The notes below the pieces were generated by a model. The model worked only from the letters and a program-made list of their open reading frames with translations. It ran no database searches and was not told the origin of the DNA. The translations under genes were made by a program, and so were the position numbers. This document shows positions 26,398 through 35,600 of a stretch of DNA of 64,000 bases, piece after piece. Each line of letters begins with the position of its first letter. Position 1 is the first letter of the stretch. Origin of the DNA: Brasilonema angustatum HA4187-MV1 (GTDB taxonomy: Bacteria > Cyanobacteriota > Cyanobacteriia > Cyanobacteriales > Nostocaceae); assembly GCA_019359695.1 (NCBI GenBank), contig JAHHGV010000006.1, positions 1 through 64,000 of the forward strand, in the 5' to 3' direction.

Positions 26398-26870
26398 GGT
26401 CATTGCTTTAACTTGGTCGTGGGTGAGGTAAATAGTCGTAACTCCCAATTCTAGATGAAGCTATTTTAACTCTGCTCGCGTGTCATCTCGCAATTGAGCA
26501 TCTAAATTAGACAAAGGCTCATCCAGCAAAAAGACTTGTGGTTGACGGGCGTTAAGCGTAGCTCTGCCGTAGGCAATCGCTCTTCCCAATGCAACCTGCT
26601 GCTGCTGTCCAAAAGATTGCAGTTTGGGTTTGCGATCCAATAGATATTCCAAACAGAGCGATAAGCCGGAGGCTGATCGCATGTGCGTATCGCGCCACAC
26701 TCATCACCTTGGCATCAACTTTTCGCATCTGCAACCCAAAAGCAATGTTTTGCGCCACCATCATGTGGGGATACAAAGCGTAGTTTTGAAACAACATCGC
26801 CACATCCCGTTGTCGGGCTGGCTGGGATATTGTGAACCTTTTTTTGTCCCTTGTAACTAATAAATAAGGA
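26398..26870 (-). pseudogene. Decayed ABC transporter ATPase (MalK/UgpC-like)
   Basis: Pieces of a sugar-type ABC ATPase are recognisable on the minus strand: [18 protein letters not shown] (Q-loop region), [18 protein letters not shown], then in another frame [37 protein letters not shown] (Walker B) and, beyond an in-frame TAG at 26461-26463, LHLELGVTTIYLTHDQ (H-loop). The Walker A part is missing and the C-terminal domain is gone. Two repeats interrupt it: the 36-bp repeat at 26658-26693, and a 24-base insert between GRAIA and RQPQ. It is clearly non-functional. Confidence 0.85.
26658..26693. repeat. 36-bp dispersed repeat with hairpin centre, copy 2
   Basis: Reverse-orientation copy of the repeat at 20265-20300. 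The two agree at 33 of 36 positions, and the three differences are exactly the hairpin loop (GGA against TCC). It is inserted into the decayed ABC ATPase. Confidence 0.85.
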
Positions 26871-26877
26871 CTAATGA

Positions 26878-27591
26878 CTAATTCCAAGCAGGGTGAGATA
26901 GTAAAGAAGCAATCACTCGCACTCCACGTAGTTGGTTGGATAAAGGTAGATGACCTCTCGGAGCGCTTAGATCCCAAGTGAACTCGTTAGGGTAGCGCGT
27001 CCAGTTATTGCCTTTTTTCCAACCAATTTTTTCCCAAAGATTCTCCCAATTTTTACCCAGACTCAACCAAATTTCTCGCTGTACAGTAAAGCCAAACTTT
27101 CCTTCCGAGTGGACTAACCACAGGCTGTTGATGGTCTTTAAGTCAGTGGCTGGGAAATTTCCTACTTCAGTAAAATATAACCATTTTCTTTGCACTGCTG
27201 CGCCTCCTGCAAGTTCACACATTTTTTGTAGAGTCATGCGATCGGCTGCTTGAAAGTCAGAAGCTGCAAGTAATTGTTGTACTGAACTGTAATCAATGTC
27301 ACACTCTGATGTCAGAGGTACGATCCCATTCGGGAAATAAGCTTGCAAAAAATCTTTTGCCTTGGATGAATCAGAATTATAAAGAACCTGGTATACTTTC
27401 CCATCCACCCAAGTTGCAGGATTTTCTTTACGTCCAAATAAAAATTCCATCAGGACATCTAAGCCTGTATCTCCCAGGTTAGCTAACTGTGGGATCACCT
27501 GCTGTTGGGTGTTAGTAGACCCAGAGACCAACGGTTGGCGCAGGGAGTCGATGTTACTATGAGTGCCTGATACAATCAATGGGTCTGTCAT
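26878..27591 (-). CDS. gun4: Gun4, tetrapyrrole-binding activator of magnesium chelatase
   Basis: Gun4 binds protoporphyrin IX and its Mg form and stimulates Mg-chelatase in chlorophyll synthesis. The 237-residue length matches cyanobacterial Gun4. An N-terminal helical bundle (about 1-80) precedes the GUN4 core: [50 protein letters not shown] and [11 protein letters not shown]. The ATG is at 27591. It directly follows a decayed ABC gene on the same strand, to which it is unrelated. Confidence 0.93.
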   Translation of the reverse strand: MTDPLIVSGTHSNIDSLRQPLVSGSTNTQQQVIPQLANLGDTGLDVLMEFLFGRKENPATWVDGKVYQVLYNSDSSKAKDFLQAYFPNGIVPLTSECDIDYSSVQQLLAASDFQAADRMTLQKMCELAGGAAVQRKWLYFTEVGNFPATDLKTINSLWLVHSEGKFGFTVQREIWLSLGKNWENLWEKIGWKKGNNWTRYPNEFTWDLSAPRGHLPLSNQLRGVRVIASLLSHPAWN

Positions 27592-28024
27592 GCTATTACT
27601 CGCGGAATGCAGTTGGTGAACAAGCTACTGGCTATCAGGTCTTGTGGACGGGCGTTGCACTGATAGCGAAGAGTAGTTTACAGGAAATCGCAAAGAATGC
27701 CCACTCATTACTTTACTTTGGTTATCCGTTACTAAAGACCAAAGACGGTCTTCACGAATAAGTTCACAATTGATTTGGGTTTGCTATATATTCAAAGAGT
27801 ATACTAATAAAGCGTGCAGGCTATAAGATAGCGACGGTTTGAAGAAATCCTACGCGCCTGTGCCCACGATGCAAACAGGGAACAAACTCTGCGCCTCATA
27901 AACTTTACACATCTATCAAAACAAGACACAGTAAAATCTACTAGCCTTCCAGACATGAGTCTTTCTCCTTTGAGTTCATGCCCCAAAGGGTACTATGTTG
28001 CAGCGTAGCCATCAGGAGTGTTTG
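27592..28024. other. Divergent promoter region between gun4 and icd
   Basis: No convincing gene. The region separates divergent gun4 and icd and must hold both promoters. I looked for an NtcA box (GTA-N8-TAC), expected for icd, and did not see a clear one. Several short open frames lack support. Confidence 0.5.
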
Positions 28025-29446
28025 ATGTACGACAAAATTACCCCGCCCACAACCGGAGCAAAAATTACCTTCAAGAATGGAGAGCCAATTGTTCCGGACA
28101 ACCCGATTATCCCTTTTATTCAAGGTGACGGCACGGGGATTGATATTTGGCCCGCAACTGTGAAAGTCCTTGATGCTGCAGTGGAAACGGCATACAAGGG
28201 TAAGCGGAAGATAAGTTGGTTTAAGATTTATGCCGGAGATGAGGCCTGTGAATTATACGGTACTTATCAGTATTTACCTCAAGACACTCAAACGGCAATT
28301 AAAGAGTATGGTGTTGCCATTAAAGGACCTTTGACAACTCCGGTCGGGGGTGGCATCCGGTCTCTCAATGTAGCACTACGGCAAATTTTCGACCTCTATG
28401 CCTGCGTACGTCCTTGCCGCTACTATGCAGGTACGCCCTCACCTCATAAAAATCCAGAAAAACTTGATGTCATTGTCTACCGGGAAAATACGGAAGATAT
28501 TTATTTGGGGATTGAGTGGCGACAAGGTGATGAAATTGGCGATCGCCTGATTTCTATCCTCAACAACGAACTCATTCCCGCCACACCAGAACACGGCAAA
28601 AAGAGAATTCCTTTGGACTCAGGCATTGGTGTTAAACCCATCAGCAAAAAGGGTTCTCAGCGCTTGGTACGACGTGCCATCAAACACGCCTTGCAACTCC
28701 CCAAAAATAAGCAACAGGTGACTTTGGTGCACAAAGGCAACATCATGAAGTACACTGAAGGCGCTTTCCGCGATTGGGGTTACGAGTTGGCAACAACCGA
28801 GTTTCGCAATGAGACCATTACCGAAAGGGAATCTTGGATTTTGAGTAATAAGGAGCATAACGCCGATATCTCCTTAGAAGAAAACGCCCAAATGATTGAC
28901 CCTGGATTTAACGCCCTGACCACAGACAAGCAAGGTCAAATTGTCAAGGAAGTTGAAACAGTTCTTAACTCAATTTGGGAAACTCACGGTAACGGCAAAT
29001 GGAAAGATAAAATAATGGTCAATGATCGCATTGCCGATAGTATTTTCCAACAAATTCAAACTCGCCCGGATGAGTATTCTATTCTGGCAACAATGAACTT
29101 GAATGGTGATTACTTATCTGATGCTGCAGCGGCTATTGTTGGCGGATTGGGAATGGGACCTGGGGCAAATATCGGCGATGCATGTGCCATTTTTGAAGCT
29201 ACCCACGGTACAGCACCTAAACACGCAGGGTTAGACAAAATAAACCCCGGTTCAGTAATTTTGTCTGGTGTGATGATGCTGGAGTATCTGGGTTGGCAAG
29301 AAGCGGCTGATTTGATTAAGAAAGGCTTAGGCGATGCGATCGCTAACAGTCAAGTTACCTACGACTTAGCAAGGTTGCTAGAACCCCCAGTCGAACCCTT
29401 AAAGTGTTCTGAATTCGCAGACGCAATCATTAAACATTTTAGTTAG
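28025..29446 (+). CDS. icd: NADP-dependent isocitrate dehydrogenase
   Basis: Icd oxidatively decarboxylates isocitrate to 2-oxoglutarate, which in cyanobacteria is the carbon skeleton for ammonium assimilation and the NtcA signal. The ATG at 28025, with AGGAG about 8 bases upstream, gives 473 residues, the size known for Anabaena. A TTG at 27995 would add ten unconserved residues. Visible features are [15 protein letters not shown] (N-terminal), [26 protein letters not shown] and [11 protein letters not shown] near the cofactor site. A terminator-like hairpin follows. Confidence 0.96.
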   Translation: MYDKITPPTTGAKITFKNGEPIVPDNPIIPFIQGDGTGIDIWPATVKVLDAAVETAYKGKRKISWFKIYAGDEACELYGTYQYLPQDTQTAIKEYGVAIKGPLTTPVGGGIRSLNVALRQIFDLYACVRPCRYYAGTPSPHKNPEKLDVIVYRENTEDIYLGIEWRQGDEIGDRLISILNNELIPATPEHGKKRIPLDSGIGVKPISKKGSQRLVRRAIKHALQLPKNKQQVTLVHKGNIMKYTEGAFRDWGYELATTEFRNETITERESWILSNKEHNADISLEENAQMIDPGFNALTTDKQGQIVKEVETVLNSIWETHGNGKWKDKIMVNDRIADSIFQQIQTRPDEYSILATMNLNGDYLSDAAAAIVGGLGMGPGANIGDACAIFEATHGTAPKHAGLDKINPGSVILSGVMMLEYLGWQEAADLIKKGLGDAIANSQVTYDLARLLEPPVEPLKCSEFADAIIKHFS

Positions 29447-29475
29447 GGGATAGTTAGTAAAATTTTGCTTTTTAG

Positions 29476-29512
29476 CCCCTTCTCCGTTAACGGGGAGGGG
29501 GTTTGAGTTTTT
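29476..29512 (+). terminator. Rho-independent terminator after icd
   Basis: CCCCTTCTCCG, loop TTAA, CGGGGAGGGG, followed by GTTTGAGTTTTT. A GC-rich stem with a short loop and a T-rich tail, 30 bases past the icd stop. Confidence 0.7.
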
Positions 29513-29745
29513 CATAGGTACTTAATATGGTTATAAGCTGCCACAAGCCTCCTGTTATGTAAGCTACTCTTTTCCTAACCAAAAATTAGCTAAAAATTGA
29601 CCTCAGAGGAAGCAGAGAAAATAACGCTAGCCACCATAGCTTTCGAGATTTTGATAATGGGCAATCAGAGCCGTCACCGAAGACATTTTTCGTGCGTTAC
29701 GCTAACCTGCAAGCTAAGGCTCACTGGCAACTCAGAGAAAAAAAG

Positions 29746-29940
29746 TTATTTATGACCTTTGAGAGCCTTTCTAAAGTTTTGACGATAGGATTTATTTGTG
29801 GCAAACAAAGCTGGCCATAACAAAGCTAATTTTAGGCGATTGGGCAGAGTTCGCTGGAAGTTAGTCCGGTTAAACCCATTAAAGAACTTCCAAGCACCAC
29901 CTGTATAAACCACTACTAATCCAAAGACGAGTAATTCCAT
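29746..29940 (-). CDS. Small membrane protein of unknown function
   Basis: A 64-residue protein beginning MELLVFGLVVVYTGGAWKFF, an N-terminal membrane segment, followed by a basic tail (NRLKLALLWPALFATNKSYR). GGAG lies 10 bases before the ATG at 29940; a GTG/ATG seven codons earlier is possible but weaker. It resembles small conserved cyanobacterial membrane proteins, but I cannot name the family. Confidence 0.6.
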   Translation of the reverse strand: MELLVFGLVVVYTGGAWKFFNGFNRTNFQRTLPNRLKLALLWPALFATNKSYRQNFRKALKGHK

Positions 29941-30336
29941 TGCGCACAACTCCACAACCAATTGGTCAGAATTTGAGTTAAGTTTTACCTATACTATATT
30001 GGCACTTTAATAATAACGAGATCTAAAACCAATTGAGTCAGGCACAAGTCACAAGAAGCACCAAACTGCTTGTGAATACTTTGACTATCGCTTTTTTCGG
30101 CATCATACGTTAATTAATACATTTATATATCAAGTTTAGAGTAGCTTCGTGGATTCTTGCCATCACGGATTTTCCGTCTTAAAGATTCTAGTTAATCTGG
30201 TGTTGGTTTCACCAATCCGGGGATAGGGAATAGCAGGGTTTTCATTTGCGATACGGCCAAGCGCGTCTGCTTTCTGTTGCGATCGCCTGTCGCTTTCAAA
30301 AATATTCTTAGCGCGGTTGCAACATAACCCAATCAA
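29941..30336. other. Intergenic region with no recognised feature
   Basis: About 400 bases without a supported gene or RNA. A GCGATCGC site near 30280 and AT-rich stretches are all I see. It presumably holds the promoter of the small membrane protein gene. Confidence 0.5.
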
Positions 30337-31179
30337 CTACATCGCCACATCCCTTACTAAAAAATCCAATTCGCGTTGCATTTGCATGTAAACTAAATCA
30401 TAACAAGCATCCACATATTCACGGTCGCGAGCCGCTTGTGTGCCATAACGTTCAAAAACAATCGGAGCACAGACACGAGTGTGAATTTGGACGGGTAAGG
30501 GAAAATTGGGTAGCGGACCAATACTCAAACCCCAAGGCAAACCTAGATATATGGGAAAAACTCCTGGGTCTATCTTGTATAACCAAGGGACACCCCACTC
30601 ATTTAACTGTTTAGCCTGTTCGTAGCAATCACCCAAAACAATGAAGGTATCATGTGCCCCTACAGAGATAACCGGAATGATTGGTACTGACTTTTTTAAT
30701 GCTAGTTTAATAAATCCTTTATGACCTGCAAACTGAATCTTGTAACGCTGGCTATGAGGACGAAACATATCGTATTGTCCTCCCGGATAAACAAGGACAC
30801 TTGCACCGATGTCAAAGGCGGCACAAGCCATTTTTGGATGTGCGGGAATGGATCCCAATTTTTGTGCGAGGCTGGCGATAGGAGGACTGACTTTCCACGC
30901 AGAAGGATGCGTTAAACCATACACTAAACGTTGCGTGCCAAAGCGACGGAACCAATCGTACATCATCATGTGTAAGTCGGGAGACGCCATCCCACCATTG
31001 TGTGAACCAACCAGCAAAACCTTTCCATCCTCTGGAATGTGATGCCAACCTGAAGTTTGTACTCGAAAGTAGTAGCGGTAAAACCATTCCCATATTGGCA
31101 TCAACGATTCAATAAATTCGGGTTCTCGCGTCGATAACGTCCAACCTGGTAATGATGTAGTTGAATTTTGATTACTCAT
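30337..31179 (-). CDS. Lysophospholipid/diacylglycerol acyltransferase family protein
   Basis: A PlsC/DAGAT-like acyltransferase of 280 residues. The core begins VGSHNGGMASPDLHM, where the GSHNG block replaces the usual HxxxxD catalytic motif with a variant (SHNGGMASPD), followed by YGLTHPSAW, GSIPAHPKMACAAFD, LVYPGGQYDMFRP and VPIIPVISVGAHDT. It probably transfers acyl groups to a glycerolipid in the membrane. The ATG at 31179 is chosen; a GTG at 31200 is the alternative, and neither has a good ribosome-binding site. Confidence 0.85.
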   Translation of the reverse strand: MSNQNSTTSLPGWTLSTREPEFIESLMPIWEWFYRYYFRVQTSGWHHIPEDGKVLLVGSHNGGMASPDLHMMMYDWFRRFGTQRLVYGLTHPSAWKVSPPIASLAQKLGSIPAHPKMACAAFDIGASVLVYPGGQYDMFRPHSQRYKIQFAGHKGFIKLALKKSVPIIPVISVGAHDTFIVLGDCYEQAKQLNEWGVPWLYKIDPGVFPIYLGLPWGLSIGPLPNFPLPVQIHTRVCAPIVFERYGTQAARDREYVDACYDLVYMQMQRELDFLVRDVAM

Positions 31180-31367
31180 AAATTGTTTTTTTACTAACAC
31201 ATATTATCGGTGGACAAGATGTGGTTCAGCAGTTTATCGTCAGGGAAATCAATATCTCATTGTACTACGCAATAAATTTGGCAGTTTTATCAGTCTAATC
31301 CTGAAGCAACGGTAAAAACGTTCTGCAAATTTAAGCTGCAAGCAATGATTCACTCTAGAATACAAGT

Positions 31368-32216
31368 ATGCAATCAACTCAAACTCAACTATTGCGACTT
31401 TCACAAGGACAACTTAACCTACTAGAACGTTGTCCCCGTCAATTTCAACACACCTACCTAGAGCAACTTCATTCTCCCTTAGATCCAGAACATGAGGAAC
31501 GGCAAACTTTAGGAAGCCGCTTTCACCTGCTAATGCAGCAGCGAGAAATGGGTTTACCTATTGATACTTTCCTACAAGAGGATGCTCAACTACAACGCTG
31601 GATGTCAGCTTTCGCGAATGCAGCGCCAGAAATTTTAAACTCTACTCCTAATAGCCAAACTTTTCGCGAAAGCGAACACTACCGTACTCTGCAAGTTCAA
31701 GACTATTTGCTTACGGTTATTTATGATTTATTAATTGCAGATAACCAGCAAGCACAAATTCTTGACTGGAAAACTTATCCCAAACCATCTCAAAAACGCA
31801 AGTTGGAACAAAACTGGCAGACGCGTCTTTACTTGTATGTTTTAGCTGAAACGAGTAATTATCTGCCAGAAAATATTTCTATGACTTACTGGTTTGTCCA
31901 ACCCGAAGGTAAACCGCAAAGCGTTAAATTTAGCTACAACACCACCCGACACCAACAAACAGCAAAAAAACTTAACCAGCTTTTAAGTCGATTCACAGAT
32001 TGGATGGAACATTACTACCAGGGACAGCCATTCCCGCAAGAACCAGAAGGTAGCAAAGCCTGTGACTACTGCCAGTATACAACGCGGTGCAATCGGCAAA
32101 GTAGTGTCCAACACATTAACTCACCTACAATTTCTGGGCAGATATCTCCTACAAATTCTACAATAGTAGAGACGAACCTACTGAATATAGCTAGCATTCA
32201 AGAAGTCAGTCTGTAA
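31368..32216 (+). CDS. PD-(D/E)XK nuclease of the RecB/Cas4 type
   Basis: A 282-residue RecB-like nuclease. The core shows GSRFHLLMQ (His), TVIYDLLIAD and ILDWKTYPKP (D133, K135), followed by NWQTRLYLYVL (the QxxxY motif). Four cysteines are arranged as in AddB and Cas4: C22 near the N-terminus and C232-x2-C235-x5-C241 near the C-terminus, so an iron-sulfur cluster is likely. It is encoded just ahead of a GNAT acetyltransferase and recJ on the same strand, suggesting DNA repair. No CRISPR array is nearby, so a cas4 label is not justified. Confidence 0.85.
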   Translation: MQSTQTQLLRLSQGQLNLLERCPRQFQHTYLEQLHSPLDPEHEERQTLGSRFHLLMQQREMGLPIDTFLQEDAQLQRWMSAFANAAPEILNSTPNSQTFRESEHYRTLQVQDYLLTVIYDLLIADNQQAQILDWKTYPKPSQKRKLEQNWQTRLYLYVLAETSNYLPENISMTYWFVQPEGKPQSVKFSYNTTRHQQTAKKLNQLLSRFTDWMEHYYQGQPFPQEPEGSKACDYCQYTTRCNRQSSVQHINSPTISGQISPTNSTIVETNLLNIASIQEVSL

Positions 32217-32245
32217 ATGACAGATAACTTTTTGATTATTATTTT

Positions 32246-32884
32246 ATGCATTTTGATGAAAATGATGCGGTTTATGTCCGCGAAATACGAATAGATGACA
32301 TAGCCCCTGTTTATCACTTGGGAGAACAGTTATTTACCAGTGATTCATATCCCTATTTATATCGTTGCTGGGATGAGTGGGAAGTTATAGGACTTTACAA
32401 CACTGATCCAGAATACTGCCTAGTAGCAGAAGTTGATGAACAACTAGCAGGATTCATTTTAGGAACTATTATTACTAAAGCAAGCTGGACTTACGGATAC
32501 ATTCTGTGGCTAGGAGTCAGTCCGAAATTTCAGCGTCGCGGTGTGGCAGACAAGCTGGTTGATAGAGCTATTGCACGTATGATTGAAGATGGGGCGCGGT
32601 TCATGCTGGTAGACACTGATCCGGCAAATACTCCCGCCGTGAAGTTTTTCAACCGCAAGGGTTTTGGCAATGTTCGTCAGCATGTTTTCTTGTCGATGAA
32701 TTTAAGCAAGCATGATTACTATGGCAGACTTATTGATTATGAACATCAAAAAGCTGAAAGGGCAGGTTACAGACGTTCTCGTCCTGCGATGCGTCCTCGC
32801 AAGTCGGATGCAGTTGCAAGTGAAGTCGCGCTGAATACTTTGGTGAGTGAACCTCAAATCTCGGAGGAAGAAGCACCAGTTTAA
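32246..32884 (+). CDS. GNAT family N-acetyltransferase
   Basis: A 212-residue GNAT protein. The opening VREIRIDDIAPVYHLGEQLF and the acetyl-CoA loop VSPKFQRRGVADKLVDRAI are typical, followed by NTPAVKFFNRKGFGNVRQ. It resembles RimI-type protein acetyltransferases, but the substrate cannot be read from the sequence. A basic C-terminal tail (YRRSRPAMRPRKSD) extends beyond the fold. It starts 29 bases after the RecB-like gene, so the two are probably co-transcribed. Confidence 0.85.
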   Translation: MHFDENDAVYVREIRIDDIAPVYHLGEQLFTSDSYPYLYRCWDEWEVIGLYNTDPEYCLVAEVDEQLAGFILGTIITKASWTYGYILWLGVSPKFQRRGVADKLVDRAIARMIEDGARFMLVDTDPANTPAVKFFNRKGFGNVRQHVFLSMNLSKHDYYGRLIDYEHQKAERAGYRRSRPAMRPRKSDAVASEVALNTLVSEPQISEEEAPV

Positions 32885-32933
32885 CAGTTACCAGTTATCA
32901 GTTATCAGTTCACTGTTCACTGTTCACTGTTTT
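32884..32933. repeat. CAGTTAT / CACTGTT short tandem repeats
   Basis: CAGTTACCAGTTATCAGTTA followed by TTCACTGTTCACTGTTCACT. This is the same two-part composite as at 22085-22196. A GAGGCAGTGCGTTGGG repeat follows at about 32985. Confidence 0.85.
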
Positions 32934-33122
32934 AACGAACTTAGTGCCTAAATCATGATTTAGTATTTGGAACCGCAGATGGACGAGGCAGTGCGTTGGG
33001 GAGGCAATGCCCTCTTTGAAGCACCTGCCGTGCAGATGGACGCAGATAAATTATTTGTATTTATCTGTGTTTGTCTGTGATTTGATTTTTCAAAGTTTGG
33101 TTGATAAATCTCTGATTTTTAT

Positions 33123-35570
33123 ATGCCAGAACAACAGTGGATTCTTGCGACAACTGAACAACCCCCCGAATGGTTTATCCAAGCGGTAAAGCAATATGCA
33201 CCTGCATCGAGTGGACATTTTGCCGCGCAGTTGTTGTGGCAACGAGGAATACGAGACAATGCACAATTAACCGCTTTTGTCAACTCACAAGCTTATGAAG
33301 CTGCGAGTCCATTTGAGTTTGGGCAAGAAATGCATCTGGCGGTGGAACGGTTGCAACAAGCACGAGATGCTGGGGAAAAAGTTGCTATTTGGGGAGACTT
33401 TGACGCTGACGGTATCACGTCTACGGCTGTTCTGTGGGATGGTTTGGGACAATTCTTTGCTCAAAATACGCAGCTTGTTTATTACATTCCTAATCGCTTA
33501 ACGGAATCTCATGGCTTGAATTGTCAAGGAATTGATAAGCTTGCAAAACAGGGCTTTCAGTTGATTGTGACTTGTGATACTGGCAGTACAAATATTAATG
33601 AAATTATTTATGCTAAGCAGTTAGGTGTAGATGTTATAGTCACAGACCATCACACTTTACCACCAGAACGTCCCCCAGTAACGGCAATTATTAACCCTCG
33701 CTATTTGAGCGAAACACATCAACTGTTTCATCTTTCTGGGGTGGCGGTGGCTTATAAGTTGGTGGAAGCTTTTTATCAAACTCTGCCAAATGTAGCGCAA
33801 CAACAGCTAGAGGATTTATTGGATTTAGTCGCAGTTGGACTGATTGCTGATTTGGTGCAGTTGAGTGGAGATTGTCGCTATTTGGCACAGTTGGGAATTG
33901 GGCGACTGCAAGAGGATTTTAAGAAAACACCAGATAAGAGGCGGCGTCCGGGTGTCGGGCGGCTGTTGGAATTATGCCAGAAAAGTGGCGATCGCCCCAC
34001 AGATATTTCCTTTGGTTTAGGCCCACGAATTAACGCTGTCAGTCGCATTCAATGCGATGCTTCTTTTTGCGTGGAATTACTGACAAGCCGCGATCAAGAG
34101 CGTGTGAAAGAACTTGCAGAAGTCACAGAATTAGCGAACAGTCGTCGCAAGTCTTTGCAGAAAGATGTTGCTGGACAAGTCGCGCAAAAGCTTTCCAAAA
34201 TGGACTTATCAACCACCAGCGTCATCGTTTTGGAAGATCCTCAATGGGCTGTTGGCGTTTTGGGGTTAGTTGCAGGACAAGTCGCACAAGAGACAGGACG
34301 CCCGACGATTCTTTTGAGTACAGAGGTAGCCGGGGAGACGGGAACCGGGGACAAGGAGACAACGGGACAACGGGACAACGGGAATGAAAACTCCCCCACT
34401 CCCCCCCTCTCCTCTTCCCCCCCTCCTCTTCTGGCGCGGGGTTCGGCGCGATCGGTAAACTCGGTTGATTTATACCAATTAGTAAAAGACCAAGCACATT
34501 TGTTGCATCGATTTGGTGGACATCCTTATGCAGCAGGGTTAAGTCTTCCAGTAGAGAATATACCCTTATTTACACAAGCAATTAACCAGAGGTTACGTCA
34601 ATCTCTGGGAGGAACAACCCTAACACCAACTGTACAAGCTGACTTAACTGTGACAGTATCAGATTTGGGGAAAGATTTATTTTTGGAACTGAAGCTGCTA
34701 GAACCCTGTGGAATGGGAAACCCAGTTCCCAAACTTCTGATTCAAAACTGTTGGTTTGAAAATGCTTGGCATCGCAATCAGCAAGATTCGCAGGGGAAAA
34801 AGGTACAGTACATAAAAGCCGAGTTTGATATTCGAGATGACTCGACGAGAAATCCTTTTCCTGGCATCTGGTGGGGACACTATAAGGATGAATTACCTCC
34901 AGGAAGGTGTGACTGTATAGCGGAATTGGACTATAATACGTTTAAAAAACGCTATGAAATCCGACTGATAGCTGTTCGTTCCCTGACAAACTCAGCACTG
35001 AGTACGCAGCACCATGCAGGACTCATTTTAGATTTACGCAACCAGCCATTAGAAAAAGACTTAGCACTTAGCACTCACGATTCAGCACTCATACTGCAAG
35101 AGTGTCCAACAAGTTGGGACGATTTACGCGGACATTTGAGGCGATCGCTTCACAACCAACAACCCCTCGTGCTTGCTTGGTTGAAACCAAATCCCCAACC
35201 ACCACAACAAATCTGGCTTACCCTTGTAGGAATTGCCAAATATTTGAACCGCACAAATCAACCTGTTACCCGTATCCAGTTATTAGAAAAACTTGGTATT
35301 AACGACCAAACCTTACTTTTCGGGTTAAGAAGTTTGAGATACTTAGGTTTTAATATCTCACGTACTGACCGTATGTTGGTTTTCACTCAGCACTCTACCA
35401 TTGAAACAACTCAAGCAGAAGCTGCTGTGGAAAAATTTTTAGCTGCCGTTCGGGAAGAACAATTTCAGCGACAGTATTTTGCGGAAGTTCCGTTATCTAT
35501 AATTGAGGCGATAGCTAGCCCCTTAGGGGGCGCTGCGCAAACGCTGCTGCGCGGAGCGCAGATCGCCTAA
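33123..35570 (+). CDS. recJ: Single-stranded-DNA-specific exonuclease RecJ
   Basis: RecJ is a 5'-3' single-strand exonuclease of recombination and mismatch repair. DHH motifs are present: WGDFDADGITST, VTCDTGSTN and VIVTDHHTLPP; the DHHA1 part has RFGGHPYAAGLSL. At 815 residues it is longer than most. The extra length includes about 35 residues (GETGTGDKETTGQRDNG... to ...SSSPPPLL) between TILLSTEVA and ARGSARS, coded by short tandem repeats at about 34329-34438. Two further repeat-like stretches (NSALSTQHHA, LALSTHDSALI) and a repeat-coded C-terminus (SPLGGAAQTLLRGAQ) follow. All keep the frame, so the protein is probably functional. Confidence 0.93.
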   Translation: MPEQQWILATTEQPPEWFIQAVKQYAPASSGHFAAQLLWQRGIRDNAQLTAFVNSQAYEAASPFEFGQEMHLAVERLQQARDAGEKVAIWGDFDADGITSTAVLWDGLGQFFAQNTQLVYYIPNRLTESHGLNCQGIDKLAKQGFQLIVTCDTGSTNINEIIYAKQLGVDVIVTDHHTLPPERPPVTAIINPRYLSETHQLFHLSGVAVAYKLVEAFYQTLPNVAQQQLEDLLDLVAVGLIADLVQLSGDCRYLAQLGIGRLQEDFKKTPDKRRRPGVGRLLELCQKSGDRPTDISFGLGPRINAVSRIQCDASFCVELLTSRDQERVKELAEVTELANSRRKSLQKDVAGQVAQKLSKMDLSTTSVIVLEDPQWAVGVLGLVAGQVAQETGRPTILLSTEVAGETGTGDKETTGQRDNGNENSPTPPLSSSPPPLLARGSARSVNSVDLYQLVKDQAHLLHRFGGHPYAAGLSLPVENIPLFTQAINQRLRQSLGGTTLTPTVQADLTVTVSDLGKDLFLELKLLEPCGMGNPVPKLLIQNCWFENAWHRNQQDSQGKKVQYIKAEFDIRDDSTRNPFPGIWWGHYKDELPPGRCDCIAELDYNTFKKRYEIRLIAVRSLTNSALSTQHHAGLILDLRNQPLEKDLALSTHDSALILQECPTSWDDLRGHLRRSLHNQQPLVLAWLKPNPQPPQQIWLTLVGIAKYLNRTNQPVTRIQLLEKLGINDQTLLFGLRSLRYLGFNISRTDRMLVFTQHSTIETTQAEAAVEKFLAAVREEQFQRQYFAEVPLSIIEAIASPLGGAAQTLLRGAQIA
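34329..34438 (+). repeat. In-frame tandem repeat insertion in recJ
   Basis: GGGACAACGGGACAACGGGA-type units followed by a pyrimidine-rich run (CTCCCCCACTCCCCCCCTC). Low-complexity DNA of intergenic type lies within the catalytic gene, preserving the frame. Confidence 0.8.
34989..35092 (+). repeat. Two CAGCACT-type repeat clusters in recJ
   Basis: ACTCAGCACTGAGTACGCAG at about 34989-35010 and TTAGCACTTAGCACTCACG with TTCAGCACTC at 35061-35091. Both resemble heptamer repeats found between genes and are translated as LSTQH and ALSTHDSAL. Confidence 0.6.
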
Positions 35571-35572
35571 GC
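35510..35572 (+). repeat. Palindromic repeat forming the recJ C-terminus
   Basis: CTAGCCCCTTAGGGGGCG followed by CTGCGCAAACG and GCTGCGCGGAGCGCAG. It is shared with 35713-35743 (CTAGCCCC, GGGGCGCTGCGCAAACG). The last ~20 codons of recJ are read from it. Confidence 0.75.
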
Positions 35573-35600
35573 ACAAAGCACACGCTTAATTCCTACTAAT

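Noticed and set aside
27592-28024. NtcA binding box upstream of icd
   Set aside because: No GTA-N8-TAC with a suitably placed -10 box could be found by eye.
31368-32216. cas4 annotation for the RecB-like nuclease
   Set aside because: The cysteine layout fits Cas4/AddB, but there is no CRISPR array or other cas gene, and the neighbours are a GNAT and recJ.
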